Shown here one piece after another: positions 24,995 to 33,564 of a stretch of DNA of 64,000 nucleotides. How positions within the stretch are numbered: position 1 is the stretch's first letter; every line of letters starts with the position of its first letter. Location of the stretch: the NCBI GenBank assembly GCA_049973945.1, contig JBMFJH010000003.1, positions 49,517 to 113,516 of the forward strand, written 5' to 3'. Source of the DNA: Acd1 sp049973945 (lineage in GTDB: Archaea; Thermoproteota; Thermoprotei_A; Sulfolobales; Sulfolobaceae). The notes beneath the pieces were generated by a model. The model searched no databases. It saw only the letters and a list, made by a program, of their open reading frames with translations, and was not told the DNA's origin. The position numbers and the translations under genes are program-made.

Positions 24995-26136
24995 CGCGAT
25001 TTGTACCTCGCCCACTCGTCCTCTATGAGGTCAACCTGTTCCTTGGTCAGCCTGACCGAAGGGACGACCCCGGCCCTGATGGAGTGGTCGACCAGGACTA
25101 TGGCTGTCATGCTCTCAGCTACGGCGACTCCCCTTATCGCCACGGCAGGGTCGTGCCTCCCGATCACTGATATTTCCGCAGGCTGTAACGTCCTGAGGTC
25201 GACCGTCTTCTGGGGCTTCCTGATGGAACTAGTTGGCTTGAAGGCTATCCTCATCACTATGTCCTCGCCGTTGGAGATCCCGCCCAGGATCCCTCCGGCC
25301 TTGTTGTACCTCCACCTGAACCTCCCGCCCTCGTAGACTATCTCGTCGTTGGCCTCGCTCCCCCTCATCTTGGCCGCCTGGAAGCCCAGCCCGTACTCGA
25401 AGCCCGTGACCGCTGGGATGGATAGCATGGCTTTAGCTAGGTCAGCCTTCAGCTTGTCGAAGACCGGCTCCCCCAGGCCTATCGGAGGGTTCCTGACTAT
25501 TATCTCGGCAATCCCTCCCAAACTGTCGCCCTCCTTAGTCACTTTGAGGATCTCGTCCTCGTAGAGCTTCTCCGCCTCCTTGTTCGGGGCCCTCACAGGG
25601 GAGTACTTGGAGCACAGGGCCTCCTCGAAGCTCTTGGCTTGAGCCTCTATTTGTCCTAGCGTTCTCAAGTAACCCGCTATCCATGTCTTAGAGATCATTA
25701 GCAACTTCTTCGCTATTGCTCCCGCGGCGACCCTCGCCACGGTTTCCCTAGCGCTCGCCCTCCCTCCTCCCCTGTAGTCCCAGTTCTCGAAGCCGTACTT
25801 CAGGATGTAAGGCAGGTCGGCGTGTCCCGGCCTGGGCTTGTAGTGGACCTCCTCGTAGAAGCTCGATATCACGTCGGTGTTCTTGAAAAGGACAGCTATC
25901 GGGGCCCCAGTAGTCCTCCCCTCGTAAATGCCACTCACTATTTCCGGCTCGTCCTTCTCCCTCCTGCCCGTGACGAAGGCCCTCCCGGGCCTCCTGAACT
26001 GGAGCTCGAACTCCAAGTCCTCCTTGCTCAAAGGGAGCCCGGCAGGGACTCCGTCAATTACGACCCCGACGTAAGGGCCGTGGCTCTCGCCGAAAGTGGT
26101 GACCTTGAACCTCTCACCGAACGAGTTGCCTGGCAC
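24964..26136 (-). CDS. aroC: Chorismate synthase
   Basis: The protein has 390 residues. Family signatures are FGESHGPYVGVVIDGVPAG at the N terminus, NWDYRGGGRASARETVARVA in the middle and PVGRHD-type IGRHDPAVAIRGV near the end. It makes chorismate from EPSP, using reduced FMN as a cofactor. Its stop lies 31 nt inside aroK, and its start overlaps aroE by 23 nt. Confidence 0.94.
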   Translation of the reverse strand: MPGNSFGERFKVTTFGESHGPYVGVVIDGVPAGLPLSKEDLEFELQFRRPGRAFVTGRREKDEPEIVSGIYEGRTTGAPIAVLFKNTDVISSFYEEVHYKPRPGHADLPYILKYGFENWDYRGGGRASARETVARVAAGAIAKKLLMISKTWIAGYLRTLGQIEAQAKSFEEALCSKYSPVRAPNKEAEKLYEDEILKVTKEGDSLGGIAEIIVRNPPIGLGEPVFDKLKADLAKAMLSIPAVTGFEYGLGFQAAKMRGSEANDEIVYEGGRFRWRYNKAGGILGGISNGEDIVMRIAFKPTSSIRKPQKTVDLRTLQPAEISVIGRHDPAVAIRGVAVAESMTAIVLVDHSIRAGVVPSVRLTKEQVDLIEDEWARYKSRCAPSEGSQQ

Positions 26137-26905
26137 TGAGGTAGCTTAGAACCTCGTCGTCTGATAAGCTTTTACCGAACCAGATCCTGTCGGCCTCCAA
26201 AGCCTGCCTCACCAGCACCTGGAGTCCGTTGACGACCTTCATCCCGTTGGCTTCCGCCCTGGCCACGAGGCTGGTCCTCAACGGCTTGTAGACCATCTCC
26301 ACCGCTACCTTCCCCTTCACGCAATGATCCGGGACGAAGTCGGGGTTTGGAGTGGCGTTGGCGACTACTTCCTGGCTATCGGGGCAGGACTGGGAGACTT
26401 TGGCCCTCCCTCCTATCTCTAACACTTTAGCTGCCAAGTCTAAGGCCCTCTCCTTCGTCCTGTTGACTATGAAAACCTCGCAACCCAAGTCGGCGAAGGC
26501 CACGGCTATGGCCTTAGCGGCACCTCCAGCTCCGAACACCGTGCAGACCTTTGGGGAGTCGATCAGGGCCGAAACCAACTGCTTGATAGCGATGTAGTCC
26601 GTGTTGTAGCCCCACCCCTCCTTCACGGTGTTCACGGCTCCAACCCTTTGCGCGCTCTCCGCCAGTCCGTCCAGGTACGGCATTACATCCTCCTTGTACG
26701 GGATGGTTACGTTGAACCCGTAGGCAAGGTTAATCAAACCCTTAATCGTCTCCTTGAACTTCTCCCTCCTGACGTCGAAGGCTAGGTAAACCGCGTCTAT
26801 TCCTAGGCTCTCGAAGACGTAATTGTGAATGGCTGGGGAAAGCGTGTAGCTTATGTTCTCCCCTAGGACACCCAAAAGCTTGGTAGAGTAGCTTATCTGA
26901 GGCAT
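26114..26905 (-). CDS. aroE: Shikimate dehydrogenase
   Basis: The protein has 263 residues. The shikimate-binding motif LSPAIHNYVFESLGID and the catalytic Lys/Asp region GFNVTIPYKEDVMPYLD and VGAVNTV are clear. The NADP-binding loop is VFGAGGAAKAIAVAFADLG. It reduces 3-dehydroshikimate to shikimate. Overlaps of 13 nt with aroB and 23 nt with aroC show tight coupling in the operon. Confidence 0.93.
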   Translation of the reverse strand: MPQISYSTKLLGVLGENISYTLSPAIHNYVFESLGIDAVYLAFDVRREKFKETIKGLINLAYGFNVTIPYKEDVMPYLDGLAESAQRVGAVNTVKEGWGYNTDYIAIKQLVSALIDSPKVCTVFGAGGAAKAIAVAFADLGCEVFIVNRTKERALDLAAKVLEIGGRAKVSQSCPDSQEVVANATPNPDFVPDHCVKGKVAVEMVYKPLRTSLVARAEANGMKVVNGLQVLVRQALEADRIWFGKSLSDDEVLSYLSARQLVR

Positions 26906-27948
26906 TGCTCCGTCAAGCCCTTGAAGGTGTCTATAGGTATTTCAGCCTTAGTCCAGGCTCCTATCCTCCTGGGCATTGGGACTAGCAGCACGTCGCTCCT
27001 CCTCTTCTTGTCCTTCTCTAACGCCTTGAGGGCCTTGTAGGGGTCGGGCCTCGGGTCGAGCTGGTCGACGTTTATCGGGAGGCCGTAGACGTTGAGCAGG
27101 CTCACCACGTCCTCCACAACCCCCTCCTCGGCGTAACCCAACTCTTCGGCGAACTTGGACTCGCAGACCATCCCCACTGAAATCGCTAGGCCGTGGTGGA
27201 TCGCGAAGTTCGTGGCGGACTCTATGGCGTGGCCAACAGTATGGCCGAAGTTGAGGACTATCCTCACGGCTTTGGTCTCTCTCTCGTCCTGCGCGACAAC
27301 GTCGAGCTTGTTGGAAGCTGACCTGATAATCACCTCCTCGAGGGCGTCGTCCTCCTTTTTCATTATCTCCTCGTAGCTCTCCATAAGGACGCTGTAAAGG
27401 GCGGAGTCCAGGACGATGGAGTACTTAATGACCTCCGCCATCCCCCTCCTAAGCTCCTCCTGGGGTAGAGTGTCGAGGAACGAGAGCTCGGCCACAATGA
27501 GGCTGGGCTGGTAGAACGTGCCTATTACGTTCTTCACCCCGGCGAAGTTCACCCCCGTTTTCCCGCCTATCGCCGCGTCAACCATCCCTAGGAGGGTAGT
27601 GGGGACGTTGACGAGCTTCACCCCCCTCATATAGACTGAGGCCAGGAAGCCTATCGTGTCCGTCACGCTCCCCCCGCCTACAGCTATGATTGTGTCTCCC
27701 CTGTCGTAACCCCTGTCGAAGAGCTCCTTAGCGAGAACCAGGACGTTGTTCACGTCCTTGAACCTCTCGCCGTCCTCGACGGGGAAGTACTCCGCTTCGG
27801 GCAGAACCTTTCGGATTGGGGTGGGGTCGAGCCAGTGGGGGTGAAAAACCGCTATTTTCCCGGTGAGCTCCCTGAGGACTTCGAGGGCGTTCCTGCCGAC
27901 CACGAACCTTACGTCGGAGCAGCAGACGCTCTGGGTTATCTCCCTCAT
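26893..27948 (-). CDS. aroB: 3-dehydroquinate synthase
   Basis: The protein has 351 residues. NAD and metal-binding features include VGGGSVTDTIGFLASVYMRG, PTTLLGMVDAAIGGKTGVN, and the zinc ligands in LNFGHTVGHAIESAT. The enzyme cyclises DAHP to 3-dehydroquinate. Its start overlaps the aroG stop by 4 nt (ATGA). Confidence 0.93.
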   Translation of the reverse strand: MREITQSVCCSDVRFVVGRNALEVLRELTGKIAVFHPHWLDPTPIRKVLPEAEYFPVEDGERFKDVNNVLVLAKELFDRGYDRGDTIIAVGGGSVTDTIGFLASVYMRGVKLVNVPTTLLGMVDAAIGGKTGVNFAGVKNVIGTFYQPSLIVAELSFLDTLPQEELRRGMAEVIKYSIVLDSALYSVLMESYEEIMKKEDDALEEVIIRSASNKLDVVAQDERETKAVRIVLNFGHTVGHAIESATNFAIHHGLAISVGMVCESKFAEELGYAEEGVVEDVVSLLNVYGLPINVDQLDPRPDPYKALKALEKDKKRRSDVLLVPMPRRIGAWTKAEIPIDTFKGLTEQCLR

Positions 27949-28937
27949 GCCGTCCTACCCAGGGCCTCCGCCAAGGCCTTGATCCTCTGCATGAGCAGGG
28001 AGAACTGTTCCGGGGTGAGCTGCTGTTCGGAGTCGCTGAGGGCCTTCTCGGGCCTCGGGTGGACCTCGACGATGAGCATGTCGGCCCCCGCCGCTACAGC
28101 TGCTAAAGCTAAGGAGTGGACCAGCTCCCTCTTACCTGCAGGGTGGCTCGGGTCTGCACAGACAGGGAGGTGGGTCTGGAGCTTTGCGCTGACCATTCCT
28201 CCTATGTCTATCGTGAACCTGGTGGACTTCTCGAAAGTCCTGATGCCCCTCTCGCAGAGGACAACCGAGCCGTTCCCCTCGAGGAGTATGTACTCCGCCG
28301 CCAAGAGCCACTCCTCAACAGTGTTGCCCAACCCCCTCTTGAGGAGGACGGGCATCCCCGACTTGCCTGCCTCTTTTAGCAGGTCGAAGTTCTGGGCGTT
28401 CCTGGCCCCGATCTGCAACATGTCCGCGTACTTCTTGAAGTACTCCATGTCCCTCTGATCCATTATTTCCGTGACCACGGGGAGCCCGGTCTCCTCTGAG
28501 GCCTTCTTGAGGAGCTCTAGGCCCTTCACTCCAAGTCCCTGGAAGCTGTAGGGACTAGTCCTAGGCTTGAAGGCCCCTCCCCTCAGTAGCGAGGCCCCGG
28601 CCCTCTTGACCTCCCTCGCTACGGTCATCAACTGCTCCTCGTCCTCTACAGCGCAGGGGCCGGCGGCTACCACGACTTTCCTGTCCCCTATCTTCACCCC
28701 CTTCACGTCGACTACTGTTGGGTCGCTCTTCCACTCGTTACTGGCCAGCTGGAAGGGCCTCTTGGGCTTGACCTTGATCTCCACCGAGGGGTCGCTCACG
28801 TTCTCAACGAAGTTGTCGGGCCAGGCGACTACGATCTCCTTCCCGTAGAGGTTGAGGTACCTGTAAGAAGCCCCGTTACTGCCTATCTTTTCCTTCAGGG
28901 TCGACCAATCCGAGCCTTTCTTGAGGATGAACAGCAC
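27945..28937 (-). CDS. aroG: DAHP synthase (class I beta) with N-terminal ferredoxin-like domain
   Basis: The protein has 330 residues. About 70 N-terminal residues (LFILKKGSDW...) form a short regulatory-type domain, and the KDPG-like barrel follows, with VVVAAGPCAVEDEEQL, LRGGAFKPRTSPYSFQG and CADPSHPAGKRELV. It condenses erythrose 4-phosphate and phosphoenolpyruvate, the first step of the pathway. The ATG start lies 62 nt inside the upstream gene; the N terminus is family-like, so I accept the overlap. Confidence 0.9.
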   Translation of the reverse strand: MLFILKKGSDWSTLKEKIGSNGASYRYLNLYGKEIVVAWPDNFVENVSDPSVEIKVKPKRPFQLASNEWKSDPTVVDVKGVKIGDRKVVVAAGPCAVEDEEQLMTVAREVKRAGASLLRGGAFKPRTSPYSFQGLGVKGLELLKKASEETGLPVVTEIMDQRDMEYFKKYADMLQIGARNAQNFDLLKEAGKSGMPVLLKRGLGNTVEEWLLAAEYILLEGNGSVVLCERGIRTFEKSTRFTIDIGGMVSAKLQTHLPVCADPSHPAGKRELVHSLALAAVAAGADMLIVEVHPRPEKALSDSEQQLTPEQFSLLMQRIKALAEALGRTA

Positions 28938-29964
28938 GGCCTTCCAACCTCTCGTAAAGCTCTGAAACCGTCTTAATCCCTACCTCTCTCGCTATATAAG
29001 CGTAGGGGTTGTTCCTCTGGATTTCCATTGTGACGTCCATCTGCGAGCTCACCCTTTCTATTATTCTAAGGAGCTCTTTGTACGTGACGGTCTGTAGCTT
29101 ATCCAGCTCCTTTGAGACGCCTAACTCTTTGGAGAGCCTCTCGTAGCTCTCCTTCAAGGCCAGGACGAAGAAGTGGGAAAGCACTTGAACTACCGCCATA
29201 GCCCTGTCGTGCGTTTCAGCGTCTGTGATCACCACGCTGAGCCCCGCAGACCTCCACATGTTAGTCACGTCTGTTAGGTCGCCGCTCGTCCTCGAGGGGA
29301 TAATCACGATGTTCTCCCCTATAGGGTTAGAGAGGGGGCCGAAGAGGGGGTGGGTCGAGACGTATCTGAAGGAGAACTCACGGCTCAACTTCTCTAGGAA
29401 GTCGAAGGCACCCCGCTTAACCGACAGGACGTCCATGACCGTCTTACCCTTCAAACGGGGGGCCAAATTCGGAACGAAAGTCCCTGTGATAGCCTCTGGA
29501 GGCAACGCAAGTATCACGTAATCCCCCCACTCTAGGGCGTCGTCTAGCGGCATGTAAACGCCTCCCGTCTCCCTGGCGGCCTCCTCGGCCTTCTTTGGAT
29601 CCCTCCCCGTGATCACCACCTTATTCTCGGCGTTCACTAACAGCCTTGCCAAAGACCTACTCATACCGCCATATCCTACTAACGTGACCCTCTTAGGGGA
29701 CTCGTTAACTATTTGGACTCTCTTCGAGAAATAAAGGACCTTGCTGACTATTTCCCTAACTAACTCCTCAGGAACCCCGAGCTTCCTCGCGTTCTCGACC
29801 CATCTCCTGGTTACTTCAGCTTCCCTGACCTCGTCCTTAATTGAGAGGCCTGACCTGCTCTTTATCTGGCCTATTTTCTTCGATAGGAAAAACCTTTGGG
29901 CGAGCAAAGAAATGATCTGATAATCTATTTCGTCGATTTTCGCCCTCAATTCGTCGAGACTCAT
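28876..29964 (-). CDS. tyrA: Chorismate mutase / prephenate dehydrogenase fusion
   Basis: The protein has 362 residues. Residues 1-85 are an AroQ-type chorismate mutase (LRAKIDEIDYQIISLLAQR, then the helix ending KVLYFSKRV). From about 92 a dehydrogenase follows, with NAD loop VTLVGYGGMSRSLARLL (97-102) and HPLFGPLSNPIG. It should convert chorismate to prephenate and then to 4-hydroxyphenylpyruvate, for tyrosine. The last roughly 20 residues overlap aroG coding sequence and look unlike the family. It lies immediately after the transketolase genes. Confidence 0.87.
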   Translation of the reverse strand: MSLDELRAKIDEIDYQIISLLAQRFFLSKKIGQIKSRSGLSIKDEVREAEVTRRWVENARKLGVPEELVREIVSKVLYFSKRVQIVNESPKRVTLVGYGGMSRSLARLLVNAENKVVITGRDPKKAEEAARETGGVYMPLDDALEWGDYVILALPPEAITGTFVPNLAPRLKGKTVMDVLSVKRGAFDFLEKLSREFSFRYVSTHPLFGPLSNPIGENIVIIPSRTSGDLTDVTNMWRSAGLSVVITDAETHDRAMAVVQVLSHFFVLALKESYERLSKELGVSKELDKLQTVTYKELLRIIERVSSQMDVTMEIQRNNPYAYIAREVGIKTVSELYERLEGRAVHPQERLGLVDPEGKDRQ

Positions 29965-30878
29965 CTCATTAACTCCATAACCTGGTTTACGACGGACCTC
30001 CAGTTGATACCGTAGTAGTCCAACAGCTCCCTCTGGCTCCTGGCAGACCTGCCGAAGGTCGTTGCTCCCACGAACCTCATCGGGACTGGATACCTCCTGA
30101 CTACGACCTCTGCTATCGCTGAGCCCACTCCTCCGTAAACGCTGTGCTCCTCTATGGTGACTATCCTTCCCGTCTTCCTGGCGTAGTACTCGATCAGCTG
30201 CTCGTCGATGGGCTTTATTGACGGGAGGTTTATTACGGCCGCGCTTACCCCCATCTTCTCCAACTCCTCAGCGGCCTTGAGGGCGTCCCACAGAACCACT
30301 CCCGCCCCCATTATCGCTATGTCGTCTCCGTCCCTGAGGACGTAACCCTTGCCCAGCTTGAATTGATAGTCCATGCCTTCCGTTATGTTCGGAGAGTACT
30401 CCCTTCCCACCCTGAAGTAGACTGGTCCCCTTATTTCCTCGATCACCACGGGAAGGGCCCTTCTTATGTCGGCGGGATCAGCGGGCACTACTACCTTGAC
30501 GTTCGGGAGAACCCTCATCAGCGCGATGTCCTCGAGGGCCTGGTGGCTCGAGCCGTCGGCGTGGTCGCTGTAGCCGGCGTGAGTCACTACCATTTTAACG
30601 TCGAGGTTCATCCTCGCTATGCTGTTCCTTATCTGCTCCCAAGCCCTCATCAGGAACATCGCGAACTCGAAGATGACCGGCTTGTAGCCCGCGATAGACA
30701 GTCCGCCGGCGAAGTTTACCATGTCCTGTTCCGAGATGCCTACGTTGAAGTACCTGTCGGGGAACTTCTCCTTGAAATATATGGCCCTGCTGGACTCGCC
30801 TACGTCCGCAGTGATCACTACTATGTCTTTGTCCTTCTCCCCCAGCTCTACCATTACCCTGCCGAGAGTGTCACGCAT
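29961..30878 (-). CDS. tktB: Transketolase, C-terminal (pyrimidine/transferase) subunit
   Basis: The protein has about 305 residues, covering the Pyr and C-terminal domains. It shows VVITADVGESSRAIYFKEKF, NVGISEQDMVNFAGGLSIAG, and THAGYSDHADGSSHQALED. Together with the next-listed subunit it forms the two-chain transketolase found in archaea. ATG 30878 is chosen over the upstream 30902 reading, since MRDTLGRVMVELGEKDKD is the family N terminus and this leaves only an 8-nt overlap. The gene supplies erythrose 4-phosphate to DAHP synthase. Confidence 0.9.
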   Translation of the reverse strand: MRDTLGRVMVELGEKDKDIVVITADVGESSRAIYFKEKFPDRYFNVGISEQDMVNFAGGLSIAGYKPVIFEFAMFLMRAWEQIRNSIARMNLDVKMVVTHAGYSDHADGSSHQALEDIALMRVLPNVKVVVPADPADIRRALPVVIEEIRGPVYFRVGREYSPNITEGMDYQFKLGKGYVLRDGDDIAIMGAGVVLWDALKAAEELEKMGVSAAVINLPSIKPIDEQLIEYYARKTGRIVTIEEHSVYGGVGSAIAEVVVRRYPVPMRFVGATTFGRSARSQRELLDYYGINWRSVVNQVMELMR

Positions 30879-31701
30879 TGACAAGATACTTCCTTGCGTC
30901 ATCTGGGCTCGACCTCTGCTTCTTCGTGTTCTCTATGGGCGGGAAGCCCTTCCCCCTGACTGTCTTAGCGAATATTACGGCCGGCCTCCCTGCCTTCTGG
31001 GCCTCCTCTATGGCCTGAGCCAGGCTGACGAAGTCGTGGCCATCTGCCTCGAAGACGGCCCACCCGACGGCCTCGTAAACTTTAGGCAGGTAGTGCTTCG
31101 GCTTCACGCTGTCTACAGAGTCATCAAGCTGGAAGTTGTTGACCTCCACGAAGGCGATGAGGTTGTCCAGCTTCCTGGTGACTGCGTGAGTTATCGCTTC
31201 CCAGACCTCGCCCTCGTCGTGCTCGCCGTCCCCCATGTCGACGTAAACTCTTCCCGTGCCTCCCCTCATCTTAATCCCGGTCGCTATCCCTATCCCGAAG
31301 CTCAGCCCCTGGCCCAAGCTACCAGTGGCCATGTCGACTCCAGGGATGAAGATCTCAGGGTGGCCCTGCAGGATGCTCGAGATGTCCTGGATCTTCCAGA
31401 GCTCGTCGGTCTGTATCAGGCCTTTCTCGGCCATCACCGCGTAAAGTGCGGGGGCTGCGTGGCCCTTACTTAAGATGAAGTAGTCCCTGTTGAGGGGATC
31501 CCTGCCGAACCTCAGGTACTTGAACATCAGCAGGGTTATTATCTCGATGCTGCTCAGCGACGAACCCACGTGGAGGGTCTGGTCGTAGAAGAGCATCTTT
31601 ATGACGTTCTTCCTCGCGTTTTCCGCTATCTCCCTTAACCTGGACAACTCCTCAAGCGTTAATATTGGCGTTGCATCACTCCTCCCTCCCTCTTTCCCCA
31701 T
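30871..31701 (-). CDS. tktA: Transketolase, N-terminal (thiamin diphosphate) subunit
   Basis: The protein has 276 residues. It shows ATGSLGQGLSFGIGIATG and the ThDP/metal site YVDMGDGEHDEGEVWEA followed by NNFQLDDSVD, typical of transketolase first domains. It opens the ten-gene aromatic operon. An ATG at 31701 lies about 35-45 nt from an A/T-rich element shared with the divergent ThiF-like gene. Confidence 0.9.
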   Translation of the reverse strand: MGKEGGRSDATPILTLEELSRLREIAENARKNVIKMLFYDQTLHVGSSLSSIEIITLLMFKYLRFGRDPLNRDYFILSKGHAAPALYAVMAEKGLIQTDELWKIQDISSILQGHPEIFIPGVDMATGSLGQGLSFGIGIATGIKMRGGTGRVYVDMGDGEHDEGEVWEAITHAVTRKLDNLIAFVEVNNFQLDDSVDSVKPKHYLPKVYEAVGWAVFEADGHDFVSLAQAIEEAQKAGRPAVIFAKTVRGKGFPPIENTKKQRSSPDDARKYLVNA

Positions 31702-31736
31702 TGGAACAATATCGAACCCCCGACAGTACTTAGAGA

Positions 31737-31748
31737 TTTAATTAAAAA
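31737..31748. promoter_or_regulatory. Shared TATA region for tktA operon and ThiF-led operon
   Basis: TTTAATTAAAAA is nearly self-complementary at its core and lies between two divergent operons. It is centred about 24 nt from the GTG at 31766 and about 41 nt from the ATG at 31701, so it could serve as a TATA box in both directions. Confidence 0.45.
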
Positions 31749-31765
31749 CTTTACGTAACAAGCAC

Positions 31766-32623
31766 GTGGATCGTTATTTAAGGGAACTGCTCGCCATCGG
31801 CAGGGAGGCGTTCGAGAGGGTAAGGTCGACAAAAGCCTTAATCGCGGGGTGCGGGGCCTTAGGTTCATCCCTGGTCGAGTCCCTGGCTAGGATAGGAATA
31901 GGTAAGCTCGTTCTAATCGACGCGGACGTCGTGGAAATCGGAAACTTGTCTACCACGCACATGTATACGACTGACGACGTCGGGAGACCCAAGGTGGACG
32001 TGTGTCGGGACCACGTCTCACGAATCAACCCGGAAGTCGAGGTCGAGGTCCACCACGACATCCTGGACAGGAACAACGTCGAGGACTATGTCTCGAAAGT
32101 GGACGTGGTCTTCGACGGTCTGGACAGCCTCTACGTGAGGTTGCTCCTTAACGACGCTTGTGTGAAGCTGGGAAAGCCCTTCTTCTATGCGGGAATCTCG
32201 GGGGAGTACGTCACAGTAAAGGCGATCGTTCCTGGCGTCACCTCCTGTTTGTCCTGCTTCCTAGGTTATAGTCCAAACGAAACGAACGCGTGTAACGTCC
32301 TGGGCACCACAATAGTCGCGCCCAGCGTCGTCGCAAACCTGCAGGTTCAGCTCTTCCTCAACTACCTGAGGGGGAACGTGAGGGACGAGCTGTACTTGAT
32401 AGAGCTCGACCGCATGGAGTTCGCGAGGGTTCAACTCTCTAAGAACCCAAAGTGCAAGGCTTGCGGGCTCAGGGAGTTTCCTTATTTAGGGGGGAAAATC
32501 TCGCCCTCTCACTGCGAGATAACGAGGATCGAGGGGAGATCAGAGAATTTGACGGTTACAGAGGGGTCGTCTTTCGTAAAGATTTGTTATCCCGAGGGAT
32601 GTTTCCAGAGAAGAAGGTACTGA
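31766..32623 (+). CDS. ThiF/MoeB/E1-like adenylyltransferase
   Basis: The protein has 285 residues. The nucleotide loop is GCGALGSSLVESL (28-40), followed by DADVVEIGNLSTTHMYTTDD, a close match to the E1/MoeB ATP site. The zinc pairs are CLSCF and CKACG. It should adenylate the C terminus of a small ubiquitin-like or ThiS/MoaD protein for sulfur transfer or conjugation. No ubiquitin-like gene is adjacent. The start is GTG and its stop overlaps the next gene (TGATG). Confidence 0.82.
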   Translation: MDRYLRELLAIGREAFERVRSTKALIAGCGALGSSLVESLARIGIGKLVLIDADVVEIGNLSTTHMYTTDDVGRPKVDVCRDHVSRINPEVEVEVHHDILDRNNVEDYVSKVDVVFDGLDSLYVRLLLNDACVKLGKPFFYAGISGEYVTVKAIVPGVTSCLSCFLGYSPNETNACNVLGTTIVAPSVVANLQVQLFLNYLRGNVRDELYLIELDRMEFARVQLSKNPKCKACGLREFPYLGGKISPSHCEITRIEGRSENLTVTEGSSFVKICYPEGCFQRRRY

Positions 32624-33564
32624 TGGCCGACAAGAAGCTGATAGCTAGCGCGTTGCTTCCTCCCATCATCGTCATCGCCTACTCGCTGTACTTCAAGGTC
32701 GACCCTATAGGGATAATTTACGAATTCCCCCCTTACTTCTTGTTCGCTTTCCTCGGCTCTTATCTGGCTTCGAACGCCGTTGCGAGCTTGAGAGATTACC
32801 TGTTAGCTAAGGTGCCCTATAGAGTTGCGCTGAAAGCCAGGCTTTTAGGGAACGCCGTCAGCCTACTGATACCAGGGGCATTAGGGGCAGACCTCACGAG
32901 AGCTTTGGTCTACACTGAGGCTACGAGGAAGAGACTAGAGGAATCGTTGGCCGTGAGCACTGTCTCCGCTTTCTACGACGTCGTAATCGGGTCGTTAATG
33001 TATTTGGCCCTTCTAATCGTGAGGCCTAGCCTGTTCGACTTAATTTACGCGTTGATAGCTGTAGGGAACGTGCTCTTCTGGTTCGTGGTTATTGGGTACG
33101 CGGCAGGCACGGCGAAGCTAGGGCTCAACAGGGTGGAAAGGATGATTTTAGGCCGACTTAAGGATTACCCTGAGGTCGAAGCGGCTTATTTGAGGGCGAA
33201 GGAGGTCATAAGGACAAGGAACGCCGGCCCTCTCGTGTTAATCTACTCCCTGCTAACGGTTCTCCAGTTTTTAATCCAAGCCATCCCGCTCGTTTTCGTC
33301 TTCAAAAGCTACCTCATAGCGTTAATGGTGAACCAGCTGTACTTCGTCTCCCTCCTCGTCCTCATTCCCGCGGGGGCCATTAGCAGCGAGATCGCCCTTT
33401 CTAGCGTGCTCCCCCCGCTCTACGCGATAGGCATCAGAACCTTAGAGCTCATTTCTTACGCTTCCGGCTTCGTCTTTATTAAAGATCTGAACCTGAAACA
33501 AATGGAGGAGGAGCTACGGAGATATGGAAAAGTACCTAAGCGAGCCCCCAAAGGAGAAGGTTGA
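32623..33564 (+). CDS. UPF0104/LPG-synthetase-like integral membrane protein
   Basis: The protein has about 313 residues with seven or eight hydrophobic helices. The motif LLIPGALGADLTRALVYTEAT fits the conserved (P)G..GaD..RA pattern of the lysylphosphatidylglycerol synthetase TM/AglD-like family, many of which act in lipid or glycan transport or transfer. The substrate is unknown. The ATG at 32623 overlaps the previous stop; a much longer upstream frame has no protein-like character. Confidence 0.7.
   Translation: MADKKLIASALLPPIIVIAYSLYFKVDPIGIIYEFPPYFLFAFLGSYLASNAVASLRDYLLAKVPYRVALKARLLGNAVSLLIPGALGADLTRALVYTEATRKRLEESLAVSTVSAFYDVVIGSLMYLALLIVRPSLFDLIYALIAVGNVLFWFVVIGYAAGTAKLGLNRVERMILGRLKDYPEVEAAYLRAKEVIRTRNAGPLVLIYSLLTVLQFLIQAIPLVFVFKSYLIALMVNQLYFVSLLVLIPAGAISSEIALSSVLPPLYAIGIRTLELISYASGFVFIKDLNLKQMEEELRRYGKVPKRAPKGEG

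Noticed and set aside
32452..32622. 57-codon N-terminal extension of the UPF0104-like protein
   Set aside because: It lies in an alternative frame of the ThiF-like gene, lacks hydrophobic character, and the ATG at 32623 sits at the stop of the upstream gene.
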